Part shown: piece by piece, positions 32,797 through 40,402 of the stretch
Layout: each line of letters starts with the position of its first letter
Position numbering within the stretch: position 1 is the first letter of the stretch
Assembly (NCBI GenBank): GCA_024644745.1
Contig: JAHEHF010000021.1
Location: 1 to 40,402 of the forward strand
Reading direction: 5' to 3'
Source: Flavobacteriaceae bacterium
GTDB lineage: Bacteria > Bacteroidota > Bacteroidia > Flavobacteriales > Flavobacteriaceae
DNA length: 40,402 nucleotides
The notes under the pieces: model-generated
Databases searched by the model: none
The model's input: only the letters and a program-made list of their open reading frames with translations
Told to the model about the DNA's origin: nothing
Made by a program: the position numbers and the translations under genes

Positions 32797-33246
32797 ATGG
32801 AAAATCCATTTACACATGAGTATTTTATGAAGAAAGCGCTGATCGAAGCTGAAAAAGCCTTTGAAAAAAATGAAGTGCCTATTGGTGCCGTCATTGTGAT
32901 TGATGACAAAATCATTGCAAGAGCCCATAATCTGACGGAAACACTGAATGATGTAACGGCTCATGCGGAAATGCAGGCCTTTACCTCGGCTGCAGATTAC
33001 CTGGGTGGAAAATATCTGAAAAAATGCACTTTGTATGTGACCCTTGAACCCTGCCAAATGTGTGCCGGGGCGAGTTACTGGACACAAATCGATCAGATCG
33101 TTTTTGGCGCTTTTGATATCAGACGCGGATTTCAGACCCATAAAACCAAAATGCATCCTAAAACCAAGATTATCGGAGGTGTGCTCGAAAAAGAATGCAG
33201 TGCATTGGTCACAAGGTTCTTTGTTGAAAAAAGAAACCTGAATTAA
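32797..33246 (+). CDS. tadA: tRNA-specific adenosine deaminase
   Basis: TadA converts adenosine 34 to inosine in tRNA-Arg(ACG). The 149-residue zinc deaminase has His56-Ala-Glu58 (HAE, zinc ligand and proton shuttle) and PCQMC with Cys86 and Cys89. The N-terminal helix MKKALIEAEKAFEKNEVPIG is family-typical. An in-frame opening upstream would read through the end of murI; the ATG at 32797 immediately after the murI stop gives the usual length. Its 3' end overlaps the convergent small membrane gene by four bases. Confidence 0.93.
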   Translation: MENPFTHEYFMKKALIEAEKAFEKNEVPIGAVIVIDDKIIARAHNLTETLNDVTAHAEMQAFTSAADYLGGKYLKKCTLYVTLEPCQMCAGASYWTQIDQIVFGAFDIRRGFQTHKTKMHPKTKIIGGVLEKECSALVTRFFVEKRNLN

Positions 33247-33476
33247 TCCTTGTTCCTGTCTTCAAGTTTCTTAGCGAAATCCTTAAAGGAATAGTTTTTA
33301 AGATCTTTGTTCTTATAACGATGATAAATAAACAAAGGCATCAGAATAAAAGCAAAAACCAGTACCCCTATTCCAATGAATTTTTCTCCTTCACCGGAAG
33401 ATCCGGAGTTGACGTAATAGCCATAGACGATGAATCCCAATGCGGTGATTAAAATAATGATTAATACTTTTTTCAT
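33243..33476 (-). CDS. Small membrane protein, 77 residues
   Basis: Two hydrophobic helices (VLIIILITALGFIVYGYYV and IGIGVLVFAFILMPLFIYHR) flank a glycine/serine-rich loop (NSGSSGEGEKF). The tail KNKDLKNYSFKDFAKKLEDR is basic and acidic in alternation and probably cytoplasmic. No family function is recognised. It overlaps the end of tadA by four bases and starts only 18 bases from the divergent glycerophosphodiesterase gene, so its promoter must lie in or beside that gene. Confidence 0.7.
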   Translation of the reverse strand: MKKVLIIILITALGFIVYGYYVNSGSSGEGEKFIGIGVLVFAFILMPLFIYHRYKNKDLKNYSFKDFAKKLEDRNKD

Positions 33477-33494
33477 ATTGTTCAGATAATCAAA

Positions 33495-34523
33495 ATGCTA
33501 AATTACAAAATGTCTTATCTTTATTCTATTAATAATTTCGCTTTGATCATTGCTGCAAAATTGAATCTTGTTTTTTACCTGATCCTTTTATCTTCAAGTG
33601 TTATGGCCCAAAATCAGACACAACATCAAATAGTTATCGCGCACCGTGGAGCTTCGGGCTACCTTCCTGAACACACCATGGAATCGAAATCAATGGCTCA
33701 TGCCATGGGGGCCGATTATGTTGAACAGGATCTGGTGCTTACCAAAGACAATGTTCCCGTTGTTATGCATGATATTTATTTGGATGATGTTACAGATGTG
33801 GCACAAATTTATCCGGACAGGTCAAGAGAAGATGGGCGCTACTATATCATTGATTTTACCCTTCAGGAAGTGCTTCGGTTGTCTGTGAACGAAAGAATCA
33901 ATATTAAAACACAACAACTGGAGTTCCCGAACCGCTTTCCCCGGGGAAAATCATTGTTCAGGCTGCATACTTTTGAAAATGAGATAGAATTGATCCAGGG
34001 ACTGAATCAAAGTTCAGGAAAACAGGTCGGAATTTATCCCGAAATTAAAAACCCTGCCTTCCACAAAAAACATGGAAAAGATATTTCTAAAATAGTCCTC
34101 GACATTTTAAAAAAATACGGATACCATCAAAAAACAGATCGCTGCATTTTACAGTGCTTTGATGCTGCTGAGCTAAAGCGCATACGCTTTGACCTGAAAA
34201 GTGACTTGTTTTTGACACAACTTATGGAGTTTCCTGACGGTATAAGTGATCTCAAGGACTATGCACATTACGCAGATGCGGTCGGTCCGCCGATATCTCA
34301 ATTGATTGTTAGTTCATATAAAATTCAGGGTAAGACCTACAGTGACCTGATTACTGAGGCACACAAACTAAAGTTAAAAGTTCACCCCTATACTTTAAGA
34401 ACAGAAGAATTGAAAGGATTTTCAAACTTTGATGCTTTGCTTGAATTTTGTTTTGACACCCTGAACATCGACGGGGCATTCACCGATTTTCCGGATAAAA
34501 CAGCCAACTTTCTCAGGAGGTAA
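33495..34523 (+). CDS. glpQ: Glycerophosphodiester phosphodiesterase (secreted, GlpQ type)
   Basis: The enzyme hydrolyses glycerophosphodiesters from lipid turnover to glycerol 3-phosphate and an alcohol. The 342 residues start with an export signal ending SSSVMAQ. They have IAHRGASGYLPEHT with His50, EQDLVLTKD with the metal Glu/Asp pair, and VMHDIYLDDVT with the second catalytic His, followed by EIKNP. The insertion after HDIYLDDVT is characteristic of the long periplasmic GlpQ type rather than cytoplasmic UgpQ. A second ATG five codons in (33510) also precedes the signal. Its 3' end overlaps the convergent ClC gene by 11 bases. Confidence 0.9.
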   Translation: MLNYKMSYLYSINNFALIIAAKLNLVFYLILLSSSVMAQNQTQHQIVIAHRGASGYLPEHTMESKSMAHAMGADYVEQDLVLTKDNVPVVMHDIYLDDVTDVAQIYPDRSREDGRYYIIDFTLQEVLRLSVNERINIKTQQLEFPNRFPRGKSLFRLHTFENEIELIQGLNQSSGKQVGIYPEIKNPAFHKKHGKDISKIVLDILKKYGYHQKTDRCILQCFDAAELKRIRFDLKSDLFLTQLMEFPDGISDLKDYAHYADAVGPPISQLIVSSYKIQGKTYSDLITEAHKLKLKVHPYTLRTEELKGFSNFDALLEFCFDTLNIDGAFTDFPDKTANFLRR

Positions 34524-36306
34524 CCTGTATCAGTTTCCTTCGGTAGGCAGTTAACAATCTGGATTTCGAAATAAATCCAAAATATTTGCCATTTTTTATG
34601 ACCACAAGGTTCCATGCCCCGCTGCTCTTGAATTTATTTAATATTTCCTCTGCAGAATCCTTGCCGTAATAAATGATGTCAGACGCGCCGTGCATCAGAT
34701 CACTTACCACAACCTTGTCATACAAAGAGGTGTCGAACATGATGCTTCTGATGTCATTTAAGGTGATGATTCCTAAAAACTCCTTGTTCTCATTGACTAC
34801 CGGAAAATGATTTCTCGAAGATTTGGCCACCGCCTTTTTTAGAATCTCGCCCAGTTTCATTTCCGGAGACAACAGTACGAAATTCGTTTCAATGACCTTG
34901 TCAATGTCAAGCATCATCAATACATTTTTATCCTTATCATGAGTCATTAACTGTCCTTTTTTGGCCAGTTCCGCAGCGTAAATATTATGAGGCACATACT
35001 GCTTTGTGATCAGAAAAGAAATCGAGGAAACAATCATAAGGGGCACAAAGAGTTCATAGCCCCCGGTAATCTCGGCGATTAAAAAAATCGCCGTCAATGG
35101 TGCGTGCAGAACACCGGCCATCAATCCGGCCATCCCCACCATGGCAAAATTCGTTGAAGATAATTTATGGCTGAATATATTGCTGTAATTAATGATCACG
35201 GCAAAAACATAGCCGGAAACACTTCCCGTAAACAAAGTTGGAGCAAAAACACCTCCAATTCCACCTGCGCCAATAGTAAAAGACATGGCTACTACTTTAA
35301 ACAAAACCAATCCTACCAGCAAACTTATGATAACCCAGATATTCTCTGATGCAGCATGAAAAATATTGTTCCTGACCACCTCCTCAATATTGCCTCTTAA
35401 AACATTATTGATCGTTACAAAACCTTCTCCGAAAAGCGGAGGCACAAAATAGACGATGACACCCAGCAATATGCCTCCAATCAATAGCCTCTTGTATGGG
35501 TTTTCAAACTGCTTGAAAAAATTTCCAATTCCGAAATAAACCTTACTGAAATAAATGGAAACCAGAGCAGATGCAACGCCAAGGAAAATAAAAAAAGAGA
35601 CATCGCTCAAATGAAATTTGTCCTGAACCTGAAAATGCAGCAATACATCATCTCCAAAAAAGAAATACGAGGTCAGAACAGCGGTGATAGAAGCCAGCAA
35701 GAGCGGAATCATAGAGGCCAATGTCAATTCCAGGCTGAATATTTCAACGGCAAATACAATAGCAGCAATGGGGGCCTTAAAAATTGAAGACATCGTACCT
35801 GCAGCGGCGGCACCTATGAGCAATGTTCTTGTGGTCTGGTTTAAATGAAATAAACTTGACAGGTTGGAACCAATGGACGCACCTGTGGCCACCGTTGGGC
35901 CCTCTAATCCAACTGACCCTCCGAAACCAACGGTCAGCGGAGCCGTTATCAGGGAAGCCCACATCTGCCGTCTTGGCATCCTGCCCTTTAATTTGGAAAT
36001 GGCATATAATGTTGATGGAATTCCACCTTCCACTGGTTTTTTTACAATATATTTTATACTCAGCAAAACCAATAAAAACCCGATCACAGGAAAAATAAAA
36101 TAAAATACACTATGTATTTCTCTTATAAATTCCCCCTCCAGCAACTCCTGGATAAAATGGGTCAAGTTTTTTATGGTGACTGCAGCAAGTCCTGTCAACA
36201 ATCCGATGATGGCACTGGCAATATAAATAAACTGTTTGTTGGAAATATGCTTATACCTCCATTTTAGAAACCTTATAAAAAACCTTTTGCTTCCTGACAT
36301 TTTCAT
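34513..36306 (-). CDS. ClC-family chloride channel/transporter with CBS domains
   Basis: This 597-residue membrane protein has about ten or more helices. The ClC selectivity motifs are present: GGIPS, GGSVGLEGP containing the gating glutamate (about residue 133), and GGIGGVFAPTLFTG. Keeping the external glutamate is compatible with either a channel or a Cl-/H+ antiporter. A pair of CBS domains fills about residues 455-590 (NHFPVVNENKEFLGIITLND, WNLVVIKNGKYFGFISKS) and may bind nucleotides. It lies 76 bases after aspS on the same strand and may be transcribed with it. Confidence 0.92.
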   Translation of the reverse strand: MKMSGSKRFFIRFLKWRYKHISNKQFIYIASAIIGLLTGLAAVTIKNLTHFIQELLEGEFIREIHSVFYFIFPVIGFLLVLLSIKYIVKKPVEGGIPSTLYAISKLKGRMPRRQMWASLITAPLTVGFGGSVGLEGPTVATGASIGSNLSSLFHLNQTTRTLLIGAAAAGTMSSIFKAPIAAIVFAVEIFSLELTLASMIPLLLASITAVLTSYFFFGDDVLLHFQVQDKFHLSDVSFFIFLGVASALVSIYFSKVYFGIGNFFKQFENPYKRLLIGGILLGVIVYFVPPLFGEGFVTINNVLRGNIEEVVRNNIFHAASENIWVIISLLVGLVLFKVVAMSFTIGAGGIGGVFAPTLFTGSVSGYVFAVIINYSNIFSHKLSSTNFAMVGMAGLMAGVLHAPLTAIFLIAEITGGYELFVPLMIVSSISFLITKQYVPHNIYAAELAKKGQLMTHDKDKNVLMMLDIDKVIETNFVLLSPEMKLGEILKKAVAKSSRNHFPVVNENKEFLGIITLNDIRSIMFDTSLYDKVVVSDLMHGASDIIYYGKDSAEEILNKFKSSGAWNLVVIKNGKYFGFISKSRLLTAYRRKLIQVTS

Positions 36307-36382
36307 AAAGGTAAATTAATTCTTCCTCATTGATTATCATCAGTTAATAATTGGATCATTCAATGCACAAACATCAGATCCA

Positions 36383-38143
36383 TTACAGGTCCAATTTTAA
36401 ACGTAACTCTCTGAGCTGTTCTTCATCGATAGGCGAAGGCGCATCGATCATGACGTCTCTTCCTGAATTGTTCTTGGGAAAGGCGATAAAATCCCGGATG
36501 GTTTCCTGCCCGCCCAAAATAGCAACCAGTCTGTCCAGTCCGAAGGCCAATCCGCCATGAGGCGGAGCACCATATTCAAAGGCGTCCATTAAAAATCCAA
36601 ACTGGTTTCTCGCTTCTTCCTTTGTGAAGCCAAGCAGGTCAAACATTCTGGACTGGGTTGCTTTGTCAAAAATTCTGATGGACCCGCCACCAATCTCATT
36701 TCCATTCAAAACCATGTCATATGCATTTGCCCTTACTTTGCCTGGTTCTGTATCCAGCAAATGCATGTCTTCAGGTTTTGGTGAGGTGAAGGGATGGTGC
36801 ATGGCGTGAAATCTATGGGTCTCTTCATCCCATTCCAATAATGGAAAATCAACGACCCACAAAGGAGCAAATTCAGCCGGATTTCTCAAATTCAGCCGCT
36901 CTGCCATTTCCATTCTCAAAGCACTCAGCTGGGTCCTTGTTTTCGCTGCTTCACCTGCCATCACCAGTAAGAGGTCTCCCGGATTGGCATTCACTTTAAG
37001 AGCCCAGGATTTCAGATCCTCCTGACCGAAAAATTTATCAACGGAAGACTTGAGCGATCCGTCCTTATTGTATTTTACCCAAACCAGCCCGTTCGCACCG
37101 ATCTGAGGTTTCTTAACAAAATCTATTAGCTGATCTATTTGCTTTCTGGAATATTCTGAACATCCCGGAACGGCGATTCCAACCACCAGCTCCTGGCTGT
37201 CAAAAACACCGAAGCCTTTTCCTTGAGCGAGGGTATTGAGTTCACCAAATTTCATGTCAAACCGGATGTCCGGCTTATCATTCCCATAGGTACGCATTGC
37301 CTCTTCATAGGTCATTCTTGGAAATGCTTCAATTTTAAATCCTTTAATATCCTGCAACAGGTGCCTTACCAGTCCTTCAAAGGCATTGAGAACATCTTCC
37401 TGCTCAACAAATGCCATTTCGCAGTCAATCTGGGTAAATTCAGGTTGTCGGTCTGCCCTGAGATCTTCATCACGAAAACACTTAACGATCTGGAAATATT
37501 TATCAAGCCCACCTACCATTAATAACTGCTTAAAGGTCTGAGGAGACTGAGGCAGGGCATAGAATTGCCCTTCATTCATCCTTGAAGGAACAACAAAGTC
37601 TCTCGCTCCTTCCGGAGTTGATTTTATCAGATAAGGTGTTTCGACGTCCACAAAACCTTCTTGAGACAAATAATTCCTGACTGCCATGGTCACCTTGGAT
37701 CTAAATACAAGGTTTTCACGAACGGGATTCCTTCTGATATCCAAATACCTGTATTTCATTCTCAATTCATCTCCTCCATCAGTTTCGTCTTCAATGGTAA
37801 AGGGAGGGGTTTTTGAGCTGTTCAGTATCTTCATCGAGGTGACCAGAATTTCAATCTGGCCCGTTGGTATCTGAAGGTTTTTGGCTTCCCTTTCAATGAC
37901 GTTTCCTTTAACCTGGATTACAAATTCCCTCCCAAGAGTTCGTGCATTTTCAACCAGAGAAACATCTGATCTTTCACCATCGAAAATCAGCTGGGTAATA
38001 CCATATCTGTCTCTCAGGTCAACCCAAATCATAAATCCCTTATCTCTGACCTTCTGAACCCATCCAGACAAACAAACCTCCTGATTGACATGATCCAATC
38101 TTAACTCTCCGTTGTTATGACTTCTGTACATTTTAATTTTCAT
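36383..38143 (-). CDS. aspS: Aspartyl-tRNA synthetase
   Basis: AspRS charges tRNA-Asp. The 586 residues have the N-terminal OB-fold anticodon domain ([20 protein letters not shown]), class II motif 2 ([18 protein letters not shown]), a bacterial GAD insertion, and motif 3 ([13 protein letters not shown]). The length is that of bacterial-type AspRS. Of two close ATGs, the second (38131, [11 protein letters not shown]) resembles relatives best, but the first is nearer the -7 box at 38157-38164. Confidence 0.96.
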   Translation of the reverse strand: MKIKMYRSHNNGELRLDHVNQEVCLSGWVQKVRDKGFMIWVDLRDRYGITQLIFDGERSDVSLVENARTLGREFVIQVKGNVIEREAKNLQIPTGQIEILVTSMKILNSSKTPPFTIEDETDGGDELRMKYRYLDIRRNPVRENLVFRSKVTMAVRNYLSQEGFVDVETPYLIKSTPEGARDFVVPSRMNEGQFYALPQSPQTFKQLLMVGGLDKYFQIVKCFRDEDLRADRQPEFTQIDCEMAFVEQEDVLNAFEGLVRHLLQDIKGFKIEAFPRMTYEEAMRTYGNDKPDIRFDMKFGELNTLAQGKGFGVFDSQELVVGIAVPGCSEYSRKQIDQLIDFVKKPQIGANGLVWVKYNKDGSLKSSVDKFFGQEDLKSWALKVNANPGDLLLVMAGEAAKTRTQLSALRMEMAERLNLRNPAEFAPLWVVDFPLLEWDEETHRFHAMHHPFTSPKPEDMHLLDTEPGKVRANAYDMVLNGNEIGGGSIRIFDKATQSRMFDLLGFTKEEARNQFGFLMDAFEYGAPPHGGLAFGLDRLVAILGGQETIRDFIAFPKNNSGRDVMIDAPSPIDEEQLRELRLKLDL

Positions 38144-38156
38144 TTTATTGAAGCTG

Positions 38157-38164
38157 CAAATTTA
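38157..38164 (-). promoter_or_regulatory. -7 box of aspS
   Basis: TAAATTTG on the minus strand is a perfect TAnnTTTG match 13 bases before the first aspS ATG. No -33 TTG is visible at the correct distance. It faces away from the rsmI promoter. Confidence 0.45.
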
Positions 38165-38289
38165 ATCAATTCGCTAACAGATGAAGCTTTTTTAAAACAA
38201 TTTTTAAAATTCCTGTAGACAAAAGGTTGGGAAATGAGTTTCATATTCGGTAAAAAAAATAATTGATGTTATTTCCATTCATTAAGGTT

Positions 38290-38297
38290 TATATTTG
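38290..38297 (+). promoter_or_regulatory. -7 box of rsmI
   Basis: TATATTTG is a perfect match 15 bases before the GTG start of rsmI. A TTG at 38263-38265 is 24 bases upstream, a little long for a -33 element. The predicted leader is about ten bases. Confidence 0.5.
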
Positions 38298-38312
38298 TAA
38301 AAAAATCAGCGT

Positions 38313-39026
38313 GTGAACCTAAAGGAATCAAGCAATTCAAAACTGTATATCGTTCCCACTCCTATCGGTAATTTAGAGGATATAACCTTGAGGGCCTTGT
38401 CGGTTCTTAAACAAGTAGATGTTATTTTGGCCGAAGATACCCGGACCTCAGGGAAATTGTTGAAGCACTATGATATCAATACGCCCATGCTGTCGCATCA
38501 TATGCATAATGAGCATAAAATGGTTGACCGCATTGTGGATCGAATTGAGGGAGGCGAAAATTTTGCACTCATTTCCGATGCCGGTACCCCTGCCATATCC
38601 GATCCCGGGTTTTTATTGACGAGGGCCTGCATTGAACGCGAGGTAGAAGTGGAGTGCCTCCCCGGGGCTACTGCTTTTGTCCCTGCACTTGTCAATAGCG
38701 GGTTCCCGAATGACAAATTCGTTTTTGAGGGATTTCTCCCCTTGAAAAAAGGAAGGCAAACACGACTGCAATTTTTAAGTGAAGAAACCAGAACCATGAT
38801 ATTTTATGAATCACCCCACAAATTGGTACGTACCCTTGAACAATTTGAGCAGTTTTTTGGTGAGGATCGCATGATTTCAGTTTCAAGGGAACTGACCAAA
38901 ATGTATGAGGAGACTTTGCGTGGTCCTGTAAAGGAAATTAAAACACATTATGCCACTCATACGCCAAAAGGAGAGATTGTGATCGTGGTGAAAGGCCTTG
39001 CTGACAAAAAAACAAAAGGCAGATAA
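38313..39026 (+). CDS. rsmI: 16S rRNA (cytidine(1402)-2'-O)-methyltransferase
   Basis: RsmI methylates the ribose of C1402 in the ribosomal decoding centre using S-adenosylmethionine. The 237 residues of this tetrapyrrole-methylase-fold protein contain LYIVPTPIGNLEDITLRAL, ILAEDTRTSGKLL, ALISDAGTPAISDPG and ECLPGATAFVPALVNSG, all diagnostic. The frame has no ATG before the conserved block, so it starts at the GTG (38313) or possibly a few codons later. The dipeptide epimerase gene follows after 15 bases. Confidence 0.95.
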   Translation: MNLKESSNSKLYIVPTPIGNLEDITLRALSVLKQVDVILAEDTRTSGKLLKHYDINTPMLSHHMHNEHKMVDRIVDRIEGGENFALISDAGTPAISDPGFLLTRACIEREVEVECLPGATAFVPALVNSGFPNDKFVFEGFLPLKKGRQTRLQFLSEETRTMIFYESPHKLVRTLEQFEQFFGEDRMISVSRELTKMYEETLRGPVKEIKTHYATHTPKGEIVIVVKGLADKKTKGR

Positions 39027-39041
39027 TTTTAAATCAGCTTT

Positions 39042-40079
39042 ATGAAATTGATCCTTCGGACATATAATCTCAGGTTGAAACATACCTTCACCATTTCCAG
39101 GCAATCCTTTGACACAAAATCAGTTTTGATCGTGGAACTGACCCAGGGCTCCTTCTCAGGTTACGGGGAGGCTTCCGAAAATCCGTATTACCATAAAACG
39201 GTGGATCATATGATCAATGATCTGCTGAAGGTTAAGCCGGTTGTTGAAGCATATTCAGAAGCAACACCAGAGCTTTTCTGGAGTCACATGTATCCATTGC
39301 TTAAGAACAATATGTTTGCCTTATGTGCCCTTGATATTGCCTTTAATGATCTCTATGCCCGAAAAAAAGGCAAAAAATTATATGAACTCTGGGGGATGAA
39401 ACCGAATAAGAATATTTTATCAAATTTTACCATCGGGATTGACAGTATCGATAAAATGCTGGCGAAAATGAAGGAAACCCCGTGGCCTGTATATAAGATC
39501 AAACTTGGAACAAAAGAAGACCTTGGCATCGTAAGGGCTTTACGTCGGCACAGCAATGCTGTTTTCAGGATAGATGCCAATTGTGCCTGGGGGGTGGAGG
39601 AAACTTTGCATAATGCGGTTGAATTGAAAAAACTGGGGGTCGAGTTTTTGGAACAGCCACTGCCTGCCGAAAACAAGGAAGGACAGAAGATGATTTTTAA
39701 AAGGTCCGTTTTACCCCTAATTGCCGATGAAAGCTGTCAGGTTGAGGCCGATGTGGAAAATTGCTTCCAAATGTTTCATGGCATCAATATCAAACTGGTG
39801 AAATGCGGTGGCCTGACGCCGGCCAGACGAATGCTCAAAAGAGCAAAAATCCTTGGAATGCAAAAAATGGTAGGCTGTATGACGGAATCTTCCATTGGAA
39901 TTTCGGCCATCGCCCACCTTCTGCCTGAACTGGATTACGTCGACATGGACGGGGCCTTACTGCTAAAAAATGATATCGCCGAAGGGGTAAGGCTGGAAAA
40001 AGGAAAAATAAGCTATTCCGAACTCAATGGAACAGGTGCTTCGCTTCTGGATAATAATCCAATCAGGATCATAGGCTAA
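39042..40079 (+). CDS. L-Ala-D/L-Glu epimerase (dipeptide epimerase)
   Basis: This 345-residue enolase-superfamily enzyme of the muconate-lactonising subgroup should epimerise L-Ala-D-Glu released from peptidoglycan, allowing murein peptide recycling. It has the KxK motif YKIKLG (Lys152/Lys154), metal ligands Asp178 (RIDANCAWG), Glu204 (LEQPLP) and Asp229 (IADES), and the opposite base Lys in IKLVKCGG (Lys251/Lys254). Exact dipeptide specificity varies within the subgroup. It lies 15 bases after rsmI, in the same operon. Confidence 0.85.
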   Translation: MKLILRTYNLRLKHTFTISRQSFDTKSVLIVELTQGSFSGYGEASENPYYHKTVDHMINDLLKVKPVVEAYSEATPELFWSHMYPLLKNNMFALCALDIAFNDLYARKKGKKLYELWGMKPNKNILSNFTIGIDSIDKMLAKMKETPWPVYKIKLGTKEDLGIVRALRRHSNAVFRIDANCAWGVEETLHNAVELKKLGVEFLEQPLPAENKEGQKMIFKRSVLPLIADESCQVEADVENCFQMFHGINIKLVKCGGLTPARRMLKRAKILGMQKMVGCMTESSIGISAIAHLLPELDYVDMDGALLLKNDIAEGVRLEKGKISYSELNGTGASLLDNNPIRIIG

Positions 40080-40093
40080 ACTATAAATATTCT

Positions 40094-40101
40094 TATTTTT
40101 G
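40094..40101 (+). promoter_or_regulatory. -7 box of the OsmC gene
   Basis: TATTTTTG matches TAnnTTTG perfectly and lies 26 bases before the ATG at 40128. No -33 TTG is seen at standard spacing. Confidence 0.45.
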
Positions 40102-40127
40102 AATTCAAATTAAATTGCAAAACTACA

Positions 40128-40402
40128 ATGGCACAAGTAATAAAAACACAATGGCTCGGAAACATGTTGTTCAATGCGGATACCCTTGGTGGAAATTTTA
40201 AAATAGACGCGGCGGCAGAATCCGGAGGAGAAGGAAAAGGGGTGAGACCCAAAGCCCTGATGCTTACCTCACTCGCTGGTTGCACTGGAATGGATATCGT
40301 TTCACTCTTAAAAAAAATGAGGGCTGAGGTGGACAATCTGGAGATTGACGTGGCCGGCGAATTAACTGACGAACACCCTAAGTACTACAACAAAGTTACC
40401 CT
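40128..40402 (+). CDS. OsmC/Ohr-family protein, N-terminal part
   Basis: The first 91 codons are present; the gene runs off the right edge. GEGKGVRPKALMLTSLAGCT contains the first peroxidatic Cys (Cys52), followed by GMDIVSLLKKM, the central helix of OsmC-like proteins. These reduce organic hydroperoxides with a second Cys that would lie beyond the window. The sequence resembles the YhfA-like OsmC branch more than Ohr proper. Confidence 0.88.
   Translation, partial: MAQVIKTQWLGNMLFNADTLGGNFKIDAAAESGGEGKGVRPKALMLTSLAGCTGMDIVSLLKKMRAEVDNLEIDVAGELTDEHPKYYNKVT

Noticed and set aside
1-40402. CRISPR arrays, insertion sequences, prophage, toxin-antitoxin pairs, riboswitches
   Set aside because: No regularly spaced repeats, transposase, integrase, phage or toxin-like genes, or known riboswitch cores were recognised; the content is mainly core metabolism and envelope genes.

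Overview
The window is AT-rich chromosomal DNA from a member of the Bacteroidota, most probably a Flavobacteriaceae-type bacterium. Three things point there. The gene families are typical of the group: a DUF3078 protein, a DUF4412 protein, an OmpA protein with thrombospondin type-3 repeats, a free-standing carboxypeptidase-regulatory domain, and the run coaX / outer-membrane protein / TPR protein / lptC / small membrane protein / CNNM protein / ppiD. Many secreted proteins have signal peptides ending just before or at a glutamine (SFSQ, YAQ, NAQ, HAQ, FAQ, MAQ). The upstream regions carry Bacteroidetes-type -7 boxes (TAnnTTTG), some with a -33 TTG, instead of E. coli-type -35/-10 elements and Shine-Dalgarno sequences. 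This is mostly core genome. I see no prophage, insertion sequence, integron, CRISPR array or defence island.

Layout. 1-3243 (minus strand): the start of an alpha/beta hydrolase, an N5-(carboxyethyl)ornithine synthase/alanine dehydrogenase-like enzyme with a repeat-decorated promoter, a DUF1295 membrane protein, and an MBL-fold protein with an altered metal motif. 3244-4345: the only long gene-poor stretch. It holds a decayed arylsulfatase lipoprotein gene, an intact hairpin terminator and a second small gene relic. 4346-4467: tRNA-Phe(GAA) with a recognisable promoter and terminator. 4518-12274 (plus): coaX and the envelope-biogenesis cluster ending with ppiD. 12435-18728: ompA, an AddB-like nuclease, an alpha/beta hydrolase, a possible small RNA and a DUF4412 protein. 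18975-22600: class Ia ribonucleotide reductase, nrdB then nrdA, each with a leader of about 250 bases. 22695-27305: a free-standing CarbopepD_reg-like protein and two convergent phosphate transporters (Na/Pi type and PiT type), both with PhoU-like tails. 27478-31948: dgt, converging on a dxs-DUF3078 operon. 32007-40402: murI-tadA, a small membrane protein, a glycerophosphodiesterase, a ClC channel, aspS, rsmI with a dipeptide epimerase, and the start of an OsmC protein.

Functional themes. Envelope building recurs: LptC and PpiD handle LPS transport and outer-membrane protein folding, OmpA tethers the outer membrane to peptidoglycan, MurI supplies D-glutamate, Dxs feeds isoprenoid carriers, and the epimerase recycles murein peptides. 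dNTP balance is the second theme, with NrdA/NrdB making deoxynucleotides and Dgt hydrolysing dGTP.

I found no clear new multi-gene system. The observations most worth following are regulatory: several -7 boxes lie only 4-5 bases from the start codon (possible leaderless genes), the dxs and murI promoters overlap head to head, and phased AAAAGGACT repeats surround the promoter at 1457-1487.
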